This document shows, in pieces, positions 20,219-28,832 of a stretch of DNA of 64,000 nucleotides (position 1 is its first letter; the number at the start of each line of letters is the position of its first letter). Location: NCBI RefSeq assembly GCF_000763905.1, contig NZ_JRKN01000006.1, positions 62,001-126,000 of the forward strand, in the 5' to 3' direction. The stretch comes from Paracoccus halophilus. GTDB taxonomy: Bacteria > Pseudomonadota > Alphaproteobacteria > Rhodobacterales > Rhodobacteraceae. The notes below the pieces were generated by a model. It searched no databases, had not been told where the DNA came from, and saw only the letters and a program-made list of their open reading frames with translations. Both the position numbers and the translations under genes were made by a program.

Positions 20219-21114
20219 GCCATGTTGTCCTCGCTCTGCTCCATCAGGCGGATAAAGACATCCTCGAGGCTGGTCTGCGTGGGCCGGAACTCCACGCCCG
20301 CCGCGCGCAGCGTGCCCTCAAGCGCCGCGCGGTCGGTGCCGGTGACATGCAGCGTGGCGCCGAAGGGCGCGATCTGCTCGACGCCGGGCGCGCCAGAGAG
20401 GCGGCTGGCGATCAGACCGGGGCGCGCGCTGGTCACGGTATAGGTGACCAGCCCCGCATCCTCGATCACCTGTGCGACCGAGCCCCGCGCGGCCAGCCGG
20501 CCATAGGCGATATAGTTGATCCGGTGGCAGCGCTCGGCCTCGTCCATGTAATGGGTGCTGACCAGCACGGTCAGGCCGCGGGCGGACAGGGCGTGAATCT
20601 CGTCCCAGAATTCGCGCCGCGCCTTGGGATCGACGCCGGCGGTCGGCTCGTCCAGCAGCAGCAGTTGCGGCTGGTGCATGATGCAGGCGGCCAGCGCAAG
20701 GCGCTGCTTCCAGCCGCCCGACAGGCTGCCCGCCAGTTGCCCCCTGCGCGAGGTCAGGCCCAGATCCGCCAGCGTGTCGCGCACCGCACCGGGCGGCAGC
20801 CCGTATAGCCCGGCCACGAAATTCAGGTTTTCCGCGATCGAGAGATCCTCGTAAAAGGAAAACCGCTGCGTCATGTAGCCGATCTGCCGCCGGATCGCGC
20901 CCTGCTGGCTGCAGATGTCATGGCCCAGCACCCGGCCGCTGCCCGCATCCGGCGTCAGAAGCCCGCAGAGCATGCGGATACAGGTCGTCTTGCCCGACCC
21001 GTTTGGGCCCAGGAAACCCGCGATCTCGCCCTTTTCGACGACCAGCGAGACGCCGTCGACCACCTTGCGGGCGCCAAAGCTTCGGGTCAGGCCCTGCACG
21101 TCGATGACATTCAT
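20215..21114 (-). CDS. ABC exporter ATP-binding protein (YbhF-like half)
   Basis: 299-residue ATPase with Walker A GPNGSGKTT (around residue 36), signature SLSGGWKQRLALA, Walker B LLLLDEPTAGVD and switch His in VSTHYMDEAERC. It contains a single nucleotide-binding domain; E. coli YbhF has two in tandem. The C-terminal 80 residues are the small domain common to drug/lipid exporter ATPases. Coupled by ATGA overlaps to HlyD-like and permease genes. Confidence 0.92.
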   Translation of the reverse strand: MNVIDVQGLTRSFGARKVVDGVSLVVEKGEIAGFLGPNGSGKTTCIRMLCGLLTPDAGSGRVLGHDICSQQGAIRRQIGYMTQRFSFYEDLSIAENLNFVAGLYGLPPGAVRDTLADLGLTSRRGQLAGSLSGGWKQRLALAACIMHQPQLLLLDEPTAGVDPKARREFWDEIHALSARGLTVLVSTHYMDEAERCHRINYIAYGRLAARGSVAQVIEDAGLVTYTVTSARPGLIASRLSGAPGVEQIAPFGATLHVTGTDRAALEGTLRAAGVEFRPTQTSLEDVFIRLMEQSEDNMA

Positions 21115-22052
21115 GGCGACAGCGCCACATCGACGATCTGGCCGGGCTTCAGCGCCTCGCCGTCATCGGGGCGCGCCTCGATCAGATAGACCAGTTTCTG
21201 GCGGTTCTGCAGCGAATAGATGACCGGCGGCGTGAACTCCGCCTTGTCCGAGACATAGGTGACGGTGGCCGCGCCGTCCCGGCAGCCGTCGCAATTCACC
21301 CGCAGCCGGTCGCCGACCTTGACGCGCGCGATTTCGGCCTGCGGAACGTAAAGCCGCAGCCTGACCGCACCGTCGGGCAGATAGGACAGGACCGGGGCCG
21401 ATGGGCCGGCCAGTTCGCCGGGGCGGCGGATCAGGTCGAACACCACGCCCGGCGCGGGCACGGTCAGGCTGCGCCGATCCAGCTGCCAGCTTGCCGCCTC
21501 CAGCGCGGCCATGGATTGCTCGACCCCGGCGCGGGCCGCCCTGATCTCCTGCGGGCGGGCGGGCAGGCGTGCCACGGCCAGTTCGGCCTCGGCCTGGGCG
21601 ACGCGGGCGCGCGCGACCTCGACCGAGGTGCGCGCCTCGTCCAGCTGCGCCTGCGAGGTGACGTTGCGGCTGCGCAGGCTTTCCTGGCGGGCGACCTCTT
21701 TCTCGGCCTCGGCCGCCTGCGCCCGGGCCGAGGCCAGCGCCGCCTCGAGCACGCGGATTTCCTCGGGGCGGCTGCCCTCCTGCAGGTTGGCCAGCTGGTT
21801 CTCGGCCTGCGCCAGCGCGCCGCGCGCCTGCGCCACGGCGATCTCGGCGTCGCGGGTCTCCATCACCGCGACCACCTGCCCGGCGGCAACCCGATCCCCG
21901 CGCGCCACCGGCAGGTCCATGAGCTGCGCCGAGACCAGCGGCGAAATCAGCACATATTCGCCCTCGACATAGCCGGTGGCGAAAGGGGGCGGCGCGCCGC
22001 AAGCGCCGAACAGGGCCGAGATCAGCGGCATGGCGCAGATGAAACCGATCAT
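21111..22052 (-). CDS. HlyD/YbhG-like periplasmic adaptor, probable lipoprotein
   Basis: 313 residues. A lipobox-like F-G-A-C at about residue 18 follows a short hydrophobic leader, so it may be a lipoprotein or membrane fusion protein. A biotinyl-lipoyl half (PVARGDRVAAGQVVAVMET), a long alpha-helical hairpin rich in Ala, Glu and Arg (residues about 75-190), and a C-terminal beta-barrel follow. This is the YbhG membrane-fusion arrangement. It connects the ABC permease to an outer membrane channel, which is not encoded here. Overlaps both neighbours by four bases. Confidence 0.88.
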   Translation of the reverse strand: MIGFICAMPLISALFGACGAPPPFATGYVEGEYVLISPLVSAQLMDLPVARGDRVAAGQVVAVMETRDAEIAVAQARGALAQAENQLANLQEGSRPEEIRVLEAALASARAQAAEAEKEVARQESLRSRNVTSQAQLDEARTSVEVARARVAQAEAELAVARLPARPQEIRAARAGVEQSMAALEAASWQLDRRSLTVPAPGVVFDLIRRPGELAGPSAPVLSYLPDGAVRLRLYVPQAEIARVKVGDRLRVNCDGCRDGAATVTYVSDKAEFTPPVIYSLQNRQKLVYLIEARPDDGEALKPGQIVDVALSP

Positions 22053-22684
22053 GCCGCCGCCTGCAGAATCGCATGCAGATTGGCCACCATCCGGTCGGCG
22101 ATGGCCCGCGCCTGCGCCTCGTCATAGCCCGTCCAGCCCATGCGGCGGCAGATCAGCGGCTGGCCAAGGCGAAAATAGATCGCCTGCCCCAGGATCGAGA
22201 ACACCAGAAGCCTGGTGTCCTCATCCTCGGGATCGCGGCCGGTCGCCATGGCGGTCAGCGCGCAAAGCTCGCGGTGCTTGTGGACGAAGAAACGGTCATA
22301 GAGCAGGTCCAGCGCCGGCCCCTCTTCGGCCATTTCGCGCAGCACGAAGCTGACGATATCGGCCGCCCCGGGCGCGCGCGTGAGAAACATCGCCAGCGCG
22401 CGCATCATCGCGGCAAGCCGCGCCGTTGCCTGCCCGGCCGGCATCGGCGCGGGCTCTTGCGGCGGGCCGGCGACTGCCGCGATCCGGTCAAGCACCTCTT
22501 CGGCGCAGGCCAGTCGCAACGCCTCCTTGCCGCCGAAATGATAGGCGATCGAGGCGACATTGGTGCCCGCCCGCGCCGCCAGCGCCCGGGTCGAACTGGC
22601 GGCGAATCCGTCGCGGCCGAACTGGTGCAGGCCGGCGGCGATCAGCGCGGCACGGGTATCGCGGGGGGTGGAATCATCGCTCAT
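22049..22684 (-). CDS. TetR-family regulator, CecR-like
   Basis: 211 residues with N-terminal helix-turn-helix (RALAARAGTNVASIAYHFGGKEAL, about residues 30-53) and a C-terminal ligand domain of the DUF1956 type (FVLREMAEEGPALDLLYDRFF). In E. coli CecR (YbiH) controls ybhGFSR; the same gene order (regulator, HlyD-like, ATPase, permease) is seen here. First gene of the operon, so probably autoregulated through the palindrome just before its start codon. Confidence 0.88.
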   Translation of the reverse strand: MSDDSTPRDTRAALIAAGLHQFGRDGFAASSTRALAARAGTNVASIAYHFGGKEALRLACAEEVLDRIAAVAGPPQEPAPMPAGQATARLAAMMRALAMFLTRAPGAADIVSFVLREMAEEGPALDLLYDRFFVHKHRELCALTAMATGRDPEDEDTRLLVFSILGQAIYFRLGQPLICRRMGWTGYDEAQARAIADRMVANLHAILQAAA

Positions 22685-22691
22685 GCCCGCA

Positions 22692-22713
22692 TTTAATCAA
22701 ACGATTGATTAAA
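22692..22713 (-). promoter_or_regulatory. TetR-type operator
   Basis: Perfect palindrome TTTAATCAA - ACGA - TTGATTAAA, arms of nine bases, centred 18 bases upstream of the CecR-like start codon. It is AT-rich in a GC-rich surrounding and in the position for autorepression. Binding itself is inferred. Confidence 0.8.
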
Positions 22714-22845
22714 TTTCAAGCCACCAGATGCCCGGCGCGGTACCGGCATGTCATGGAACCGAAGTTTGACAAATGCATTCTTAACCAAGACATCATAGGG
22801 TTATGCGAACAGGCTCCCGGCCGGACAGCGAGGCAGTTGGTCATC

Positions 22846-24486
22846 ATGAAAAACCTTCCCCAGCTCAAGCATTACACGATCTTTGGCCTCTGCATCGTGC
22901 TGACCGTGGTCTTGTTCGGACTTTACGCCTGGGGCTGGGGCTGGACGCTGATTCCCGCCATCGTCGCGCTGGCGCTGGTGCTTCTGGGCGTCCGCGACAT
23001 CGTGCAAAAGCGCCACGCCGTGCTGCGCAACTACCCGATCATCGGCCATATGCGCTTCATGCTCGAGGATATCCGCCCCGAGATCCGCCAGTACCTGATC
23101 GAAAGCGACAGCGAGGAACTGCCCTTCTCGCGCGAGGCGCGCAGCCTCGTCTATCAGCGCGCCAAGGGGGTCGAGGACAAGAAACCCTTCGGCACCTCGG
23201 AAAGGATCTATGAGGCGGGCTATGCCTGGGTGACGCATTCGGTCGCGCCCAAGGTCATCACCAACAGCGATTTCCGGGTCACCGTCGGCGGGCCGGATTG
23301 CCGCCAGCCCTATTCCGCCTCGCTTTACAACATTTCGGCCATGAGCTTCGGCGCGCTGTCGCCGAACGCGATCATGGCGCTGAATCACGGCGCGAAAATG
23401 GGGAATTTCGCCCATGATACCGGCGAGGGCGGGATCAGCCGCTATCATCGCGAACATGGCGGCGACCTGATCTATCAGGTGGCCTCGGGCTATTTCGGCT
23501 GCCGGACGCCGGACGGCAAGTTCGACCCCGAGAAGTTCCGCCAGCAGGCGCTGGACCCGCAGATCAAGATGATCGAGATCAAGCTGAGCCAGGGCGCCAA
23601 GCCCGGCCATGGCGGCATGCTGCCGGCAGGCAAGATCAGCCCCGAAATCGCCGAGGCGCGCGGCATTCCGATGGGGGTGGATTGCATCTCTCCGCCGTCG
23701 CACAGCACGTTTTCGACGCCGGTCGGGCTGATGGAGTTCATCGCGCAGCTGCGCGACCTGTCCGACGGCAAGCCGATCGGGTTCAAGCTGTGCATCGGCC
23801 ACAGGCGGGAATTCATGTGCATCGTCAAGGCGATGCTCAAGACCGGAATCACCCCGGACTTCATCGTCGTGGACGGCAAGGAGGGCGGCACCGGCTCGGC
23901 GCCGCTGGAATTCGCCAACCGGGTCGGCATGCCGATGCTCGAGGGGCTGAACTTCGTCCATAACACGCTGCGCGGCGCGAACCTGCGCCAGCACATCAAG
24001 CTGGGCGCGGCGGGCAAGATCGTCAGCGCCTTTGACATCGCGCGCACGCTGGCGCTTGGCGGCGACTGGTGCAATTCGGCGCGCGGCTTCATGTTCGCGA
24101 TCGGCTGCATCCAGTCGCAATCCTGCCATACCAACGAATGCCCGGTCGGCATCGCGACGCAGGACCCCCTGCGCCAGCGCGGGCTCGAGGTCGGGACCAA
24201 GGCGCTGCGGGTGGCGCGGTTCCACAACAACACGCTGCACGCCCTGGCCGAGATCGCCGGCGCGGCGGGGCTGACCGATCCGCTGGACTTCCTGCCCTAT
24301 CACTTCATGTTCCGGCCCCGCGACGGCTCGTTCAAGGACGGCAACGAGGTCTTTCCCTATCTGCCGCACGGCTTCCTGCTGGCCGAGGAACCGAATCCCG
24401 AATTGCGCGATTGGCACAAGCGTTGGGGCCGCGCCTCGGCCGATACCTTCGCCCCCGCCGAAATCCCCGAGGGGCGTTTCGCCTGA
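22846..24486 (+). CDS. membrane-anchored glutamate-synthase-like FMN protein (GltB central-domain family)
   Basis: 546 residues. Two N-terminal hydrophobic helices (about residues 8-28 and 30-50) precede the glutamate synthase FMN-binding barrel: GEGGISRYH, QGAKPGHGGMLPAGK, DGKEGGTGSAP and the 3Fe-4S cysteines GCIQSQSCHTNECPVG. In true GltB this domain takes ammonia from an N-terminal amidotransferase; here that domain and the GltD partner are absent, so the reaction is not known. ATG at 22846 chosen because the membrane helix begins directly after; the frame is open upstream to 22426 and an ATG at 22753 is possible. Stands alone, convergent to the ABC importer permease. Confidence 0.82.
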   Translation: MKNLPQLKHYTIFGLCIVLTVVLFGLYAWGWGWTLIPAIVALALVLLGVRDIVQKRHAVLRNYPIIGHMRFMLEDIRPEIRQYLIESDSEELPFSREARSLVYQRAKGVEDKKPFGTSERIYEAGYAWVTHSVAPKVITNSDFRVTVGGPDCRQPYSASLYNISAMSFGALSPNAIMALNHGAKMGNFAHDTGEGGISRYHREHGGDLIYQVASGYFGCRTPDGKFDPEKFRQQALDPQIKMIEIKLSQGAKPGHGGMLPAGKISPEIAEARGIPMGVDCISPPSHSTFSTPVGLMEFIAQLRDLSDGKPIGFKLCIGHRREFMCIVKAMLKTGITPDFIVVDGKEGGTGSAPLEFANRVGMPMLEGLNFVHNTLRGANLRQHIKLGAAGKIVSAFDIARTLALGGDWCNSARGFMFAIGCIQSQSCHTNECPVGIATQDPLRQRGLEVGTKALRVARFHNNTLHALAEIAGAAGLTDPLDFLPYHFMFRPRDGSFKDGNEVFPYLPHGFLLAEEPNPELRDWHKRWGRASADTFAPAEIPEGRFA

Positions 24487-24496
24487 CCCCGCGGGG

Positions 24497-26128
24497 CTAT
24501 TGCGCCTGCCAGGGCAATGTGCCGGGCGGCAGCCCGCGACCGAACCGGCCAAGCAGCAGCACCAGAACGCCGACCAGCGCCAGCGCCATGACCGACAGCG
24601 CCGCGGCGCCGGTCGAGTTCCCCTCGTATTGCATCGAGAATATCTGCACGCCGATCGTCTCATGCCCCGCCGACCAGAGCAGCGCCGACAGGGTCAGCTC
24701 GTTGATCGCGGTCATGAAGACCAGCATCGCCCCGGCCATGGCCGCCGGCAGCAGCGCCGGCGCCGCGATCAGCAGCATGCGGCGCATCGCCCCCGCCCCG
24801 GCGATCCGCGCCGCCTCGTCCAGCGCCGGATCGGCGGCGATGATCGCGGCCTCGACCGGGCGCAGCACCATGGGCAGGAAACGGCCCAGATAGGCGATCA
24901 GCAGAATCGCCGCCGTGCCGTAAAGCGAAATCCCGATCAGCGGCAGCGGCGGCAGATAGGTCAGGATCATCGCCAGCGCCAGCACCGTGCCCGGCACCAC
25001 GAAACCCGCCTCCGCCACGCCGCTGACGCCCCGGGCCAGGCGGCTTTTCGCGGTGACCGACAGCCAGGCCAGCGCGATGCTGACCAGCGCCGAGATCGCC
25101 GCCGCCAGCCCCGCCAGCAGGAACGAATTGGCGAAGGCGCGGCGAATGGCGGGATTGGCCAGCGCCGCCTGAAAGTTCTGCAGGCTGGCAGTATCGGGGC
25201 CGAACGCCACGCCAAGCGCCGGCACCAGCGCGGTGGTCAGCAGCGCCATGATCGGCAGCACCGCCAGCCACAGCAGCACCAGCCAGACCAGAACCACCGG
25301 CAGCCATGACCAGCGGCCCGGCGCAAAGCCCTGAAACCGGGCGCCGGCGGCCAGCGGCACGGCCAGCGCGCGCAGGATGATCTGGCGCAGCGCCAGCGCG
25401 GCGGCGGCCATCAGCACCAGAACCAGCGCCATGGCGGCGACGCGGCCGATCACGCCCGGCCCGAAGCCGTTCAGCCGCTGATAGATCAGCGTGGTCAGCA
25501 CCGGGAACCGCCCCGGAATGCCCAGCAGCGCCGGCACGCCGAAATTGCCGACCGCAGCGGCAAAGGCCAGCACCGCCCCCGCCGCCGCGGCTGGCAAGGT
25601 CAGCGGCAACACGATGCGCCGCGTGATCCGCCCCGCCGAGGCACCCGCGATCCGCGCCGCCTCGACCAGATCGGCGGGGATGGCCGACAGGCTGGCGCGC
25701 ACGGCGATAAAGACCAGCGGCATATGCTCCAGCCCCATCAGCCAGGCGACGCCGGCGCCGGAATAAAGCGGGTTGGGCCTGCCCGGCGGCGGCGCCAGAC
25801 CCAGGGGCGACAGCACCGCCGAGCTGCTGCCCATCAGCTCGATCCAGGCCAGCGCCATGATCTGCGACGGGATCAGCAGCGGCGACAGCGCCAGAAAGCC
25901 GATCACCGCACGGCCCGGCATGCGCAAAAGCCCGGTGGCCAGCGCCAGCGCCATGCCCAGCACCGTCGAGACCACGACGGACCCGGCCGAGGCCGAAAGC
26001 GTGTTCCAGAAGGCGCGCTGAAAGGCGCGGCCGCCCAGCGTCTCGGCCAGCAGACCAAGCGCCTGCCCCTCCTCGCCCGGGGCCAGCGCCAGCGCGAACA
26101 GCCTGAGCAGCGGCCAGAGCCCGGTCAC
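24497..26128 (-). CDS. ABC importer permease, duplicated FbpB/AfuB-type
   Basis: 543 residues from a GTG at 26128 with two permease halves of about six helices, each with an EAA loop (LVEAARIAGASAGRI and LDEAARIAGAGAMRR). This fused layout is that of FbpB/AfuB/ThiP. The open frame extends upstream of the GTG and encodes a continuous hydrophobic helix (GGVLWIAALLALYVA, 26132-26176) with no ATG, GTG or TTG, so the true start is unclear and may be a rare CTG. Last gene of the importer operon, 70 bases after the binding-protein stop. Confidence 0.85.
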   Translation of the reverse strand: MTGLWPLLRLFALALAPGEEGQALGLLAETLGGRAFQRAFWNTLSASAGSVVVSTVLGMALALATGLLRMPGRAVIGFLALSPLLIPSQIMALAWIELMGSSSAVLSPLGLAPPPGRPNPLYSGAGVAWLMGLEHMPLVFIAVRASLSAIPADLVEAARIAGASAGRITRRIVLPLTLPAAAAGAVLAFAAAVGNFGVPALLGIPGRFPVLTTLIYQRLNGFGPGVIGRVAAMALVLVLMAAAALALRQIILRALAVPLAAGARFQGFAPGRWSWLPVVLVWLVLLWLAVLPIMALLTTALVPALGVAFGPDTASLQNFQAALANPAIRRAFANSFLLAGLAAAISALVSIALAWLSVTAKSRLARGVSGVAEAGFVVPGTVLALAMILTYLPPLPLIGISLYGTAAILLIAYLGRFLPMVLRPVEAAIIAADPALDEAARIAGAGAMRRMLLIAAPALLPAAMAGAMLVFMTAINELTLSALLWSAGHETIGVQIFSMQYEGNSTGAAALSVMALALVGVLVLLLGRFGRGLPPGTLPWQAQ

Positions 26129-26198
26129 CGCGACATAAAGGGCCAGAAGGGCGGCGATCCACAGAACGCCGCCCGGCAGGCCCCGCCGGTCAGCCCGA

Positions 26199-27179
26199 TC
26201 AGCCGCCGAAGAGGTCAGCGAATTGTTCCTTGTTGGCCTGATCGTCGGCCATCAGTCGGGCGGCATCCAGCGGCAGGATCTTCAGGCTGTCCAGCGCCGG
26301 ATAGCCCTCGGGCGGGGAAACGCCCTCGATGATCGGGAAATAGCCCTGCGCCACCGATTGCTCCTGCGCGGTTTTCGACAGCTGCCAGTCGACGAATGCG
26401 CGGGCGGCCTCTTCGTTATCGGTGCCCTTGACGATGGCGACCGGCTGGGTGATCGCACTGACGCCCTGATCGGGCCAGACGAAATCGACCGGAGAGCCGT
26501 CGGCCTTGGCATTCATCGCCATGTATTCGATGATGATGCCATAGGCCTTTTCGCCGCGCGCGACCGCCTCGATCACGGTGCCGTTGCCCTGCCCGGCGAC
26601 CGCGCCATTCGCGGCCAGTTCCTCGTAGAAGCCCCAGCCGAATTCCGGCTGCTGCGCCATGGTGCCGACATGGATCACGGCGGCGCCGGAATAAAGCGGG
26701 CTGGGCATGATCAGCGAGCCGGCCACCTCGGGCGCGCGCAGATCGTCCCAGGATGCCGGCGCATCCTGCACCATGCCGGTATTGTAGACGATGCCGGTGG
26801 TGATCAGCTTGGTGCCGAAAAAGGTCTTGTCGGGGTCGACCACATCGGCCGGGATGCCGTCCAGCGGCGCATCCGCATAGGCCAGCAGCCGGTCGTCATT
26901 CTTGAGCTGGGTCATCGCGACCGCATCGGCGATCAGCAGCACATCGGCCGGGGTCGCGCCGGCGGTGAACTCGGCCTGCAGCTTCGACATCAGTTCCGTC
27001 GTGCCGGTGCGGAAGATCTCCACCTGCACATCGGGATAGTCCTTGTTGAAGGCCTGGACCACGGTGGCCATCTGCTCCTGCGGCTGAGAGGTATAGACCG
27101 TGATCGCGCCCGAGGGCTGGGCAAGGGCGGGCGTGGCCCCGGCCAGCAGGGCAAGGGCGGCATTGCGCAGATGTTTCAT
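26199..27179 (-). CDS. periplasmic binding protein of Fe(III)/phospho-compound importer (AfuA/FbpA family)
   Basis: 326 residues with cleavable signal (ALALLAGATPALAQ). Mature start ITVYTSQPQEQ and the block GATPADVLLIADAVAMTQLK place it in the AfuA/FbpA/ThiB cluster. FbpA binds Fe(III), but AfuA of Actinobacillus binds hexose phosphates, and relatives bind 2-aminoethylphosphonate or thiamine. The tyrosine pair that FbpA uses for iron is not evident (C-terminal region has PLYSGAA and IIEYMAMNA), so a non-iron ligand is quite possible. Ribosome site GGAAAGGA. Confidence 0.8.
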   Translation of the reverse strand: MKHLRNAALALLAGATPALAQPSGAITVYTSQPQEQMATVVQAFNKDYPDVQVEIFRTGTTELMSKLQAEFTAGATPADVLLIADAVAMTQLKNDDRLLAYADAPLDGIPADVVDPDKTFFGTKLITTGIVYNTGMVQDAPASWDDLRAPEVAGSLIMPSPLYSGAAVIHVGTMAQQPEFGWGFYEELAANGAVAGQGNGTVIEAVARGEKAYGIIIEYMAMNAKADGSPVDFVWPDQGVSAITQPVAIVKGTDNEEAARAFVDWQLSKTAQEQSVAQGYFPIIEGVSPPEGYPALDSLKILPLDAARLMADDQANKEQFADLFGG

Positions 27180-27213
27180 CCTGAGGATCCTTTCCTGAGC
27201 GTTCCGCTGTTCC

Positions 27214-27762
27214 CTAAAGCGTCGGTTTGAAACATTCGTGACATTGCCAGCCGCCTGCGACCGGCCGCCACATCACGATCTGCGCATTCACGAGGCGCGG
27301 CGGCGGCGTCCCGGCCAGCAGGCTGTGCAATTCGCGCGCGGTGCCGGAATGGGCGACGATCAGCAGCGGCCGCGACAGGTCGATCCCGGCAAAGCCCGCG
27401 CGGATGCGGGCCGCGAAGTCTGCCGGCGATTCGCCGTCCGGGGGCGTCTCGTCGCGGCGCAGCATGGCGCGCGGCAACCCCTCCCAGGCGCCCCAGTCGC
27501 GTTCGGCCAGCGCCGGCAGGACGCAGGGCGTCAGGCCCAGCATCGCGGCTACGGGCTGCGCGGTCTGGCGCGCGCGCAGCATGGGCGAGACGACGATCCC
27601 CGCCAGTTCCGTGCCAGCCAGATATTGCGCCGCCTGCCGCGCCTGGTTGATGCCGGTCGGGTTCAGCGGCAGGTCGGTCCGGCCGCAGATCACATCCTCG
27701 GCATTGGCCCGCGTCTCGCCGTGGCGCAGAAACAGAAAGGCACCGGCGGGAAGCGTCACCAT
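27214..27762 (-). CDS. histidine phosphatase family protein
   Basis: 182-residue enzyme of the phosphoglycerate-mutase-like superfamily. Catalytic RHGET motif in FLFLRHGETRAN (about residues 12-16), arginine in RARQTAQP, and second histidine in LIVAHSGTARE. Such proteins dephosphorylate small phosphoesters (for example CobC/alpha-ribazole phosphatase or fructose-2,6-bisphosphatase types); substrate unknown. ATG at 27762 overlaps the MBL-fold gene's end, so it belongs to the importer operon, positioned between the MBL-fold protein and the binding protein. Confidence 0.85.
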   Translation of the reverse strand: MVTLPAGAFLFLRHGETRANAEDVICGRTDLPLNPTGINQARQAAQYLAGTELAGIVVSPMLRARQTAQPVAAMLGLTPCVLPALAERDWGAWEGLPRAMLRRDETPPDGESPADFAARIRAGFAGIDLSRPLLIVAHSGTARELHSLLAGTPPPRLVNAQIVMWRPVAGGWQCHECFKPTL

Positions 27763-28832
27763 GCCAGCACGGGCCCCGTCGCCCAGCCGGTCGCGGGAAA
27801 GGCCGACGCCAGCGCGGAACGCTGCGCGGAGGATGCAAAGGCGGGCATGACATGGCGCGCGCCGCATTGCGCCAGCATCCGCGCCAGTGTCGCGCGGTCG
27901 GGATGGACGTTCCAGCGCCGCCAGGTGACACGGCCCTGCTCCAGCCATGCGGCGGCGGGCGAGCCGCGCGAGACATGGCCGGTGAGCACCACGGGAACGC
28001 CGGTCGCCAGCGCGCGCGGTCCCAGATGCTGCGACAGCCCGCTGCCGCAATTCGCGCCCGCCGCAACCATCACGCCGCGCAAGGCGCTGTCCCGCTGGAG
28101 CCGCGCCGCGCGCGCCAGCAGCCGCGCCAGATCCCCGGCCCCGCCCGGCCGCAGCCAGCCGTCATGGCCGGTCAGGATTTCGGCGGTTGCGCGGATGTGA
28201 TCACAGATCTCGACCTCGTGCCCGGCATCCAGAAAGGCCAGCGCCATGTCCAGGCCGCGCCCCGCCGGGGGCGCCGGCAGCAGGCAGGGCCGCGCCCCGG
28301 TCTCGGCCAGCAGTTCCGCCCGCTGCCCGACCAGATCGGCCGTATCCGCACCATATGAGGCATCCAGCACCGCCGCCGCCGCTCGAGGCAGGGGGCTGGC
28401 GGGAAACAGCCCGCCCTCGGCGCTGTAATCGCCGCTGTAAAGCAGCCCTCCGGCGCCGCCGATCCGTATCCAGACCGCGCCCGGCGCATGGCCCGCAGGC
28501 CCGGTCAGGATCGCCAGACCGTCGATATTGCGCAGCGCCGACAGATCGCCCGCATCGCGCAGCGCGGCCTCTTGGGCCAGCGCGCGCACGGGCGCGGTGG
28601 CATAGACCGGCGGATTGCCGACCCTGTCCAGCCAGTCGAGCGAGCCGACATGATCCGCATGCCCGTGCGAGATCAGCACGGCATCGACCGGCCCCACCCC
28701 CGCCAGATCGGGCCGCGCACCGTCATCTGGCCCCCGCCCCAGATCCAGAAGCAGCCGCGTGCCGTCCATTTCCAGCAGGAAACAGGCCGGTCCCTTGGCG
28801 TCGAAGCCGGCCAGCGCGGTCAACTGGCTCAT
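27756..28832 (-). CDS. MBL-fold metallo-hydrolase, beta-CASP/RMMBL-like C-terminus
   Basis: 358 residues. Zinc motif H56-x-H58-x-D60-H61 (SHGHADHVG), later GH (PAGHAPGA) and SGDYS, which completes the metallo-beta-lactamase fold. The C-terminal half has VVLTGHVSRGSPAAAWL and W-N-V-H-P-D...A-R-H-V-M-P-A-F, which resembles the RMMBL tail of beta-CASP enzymes such as RNA exonucleases. Its place inside a small-molecule importer operon (4-base overlaps to the ATPase and the phosphatase) is unexpected for a nuclease; phosphonate/phosphodiester hydrolysis as in PhnP is another option. Confidence 0.75.
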   Translation of the reverse strand: MSQLTALAGFDAKGPACFLLEMDGTRLLLDLGRGPDDGARPDLAGVGPVDAVLISHGHADHVGSLDWLDRVGNPPVYATAPVRALAQEAALRDAGDLSALRNIDGLAILTGPAGHAPGAVWIRIGGAGGLLYSGDYSAEGGLFPASPLPRAAAAVLDASYGADTADLVGQRAELLAETGARPCLLPAPPAGRGLDMALAFLDAGHEVEICDHIRATAEILTGHDGWLRPGGAGDLARLLARAARLQRDSALRGVMVAAGANCGSGLSQHLGPRALATGVPVVLTGHVSRGSPAAAWLEQGRVTWRRWNVHPDRATLARMLAQCGARHVMPAFASSAQRSALASAFPATGWATGPVLAW

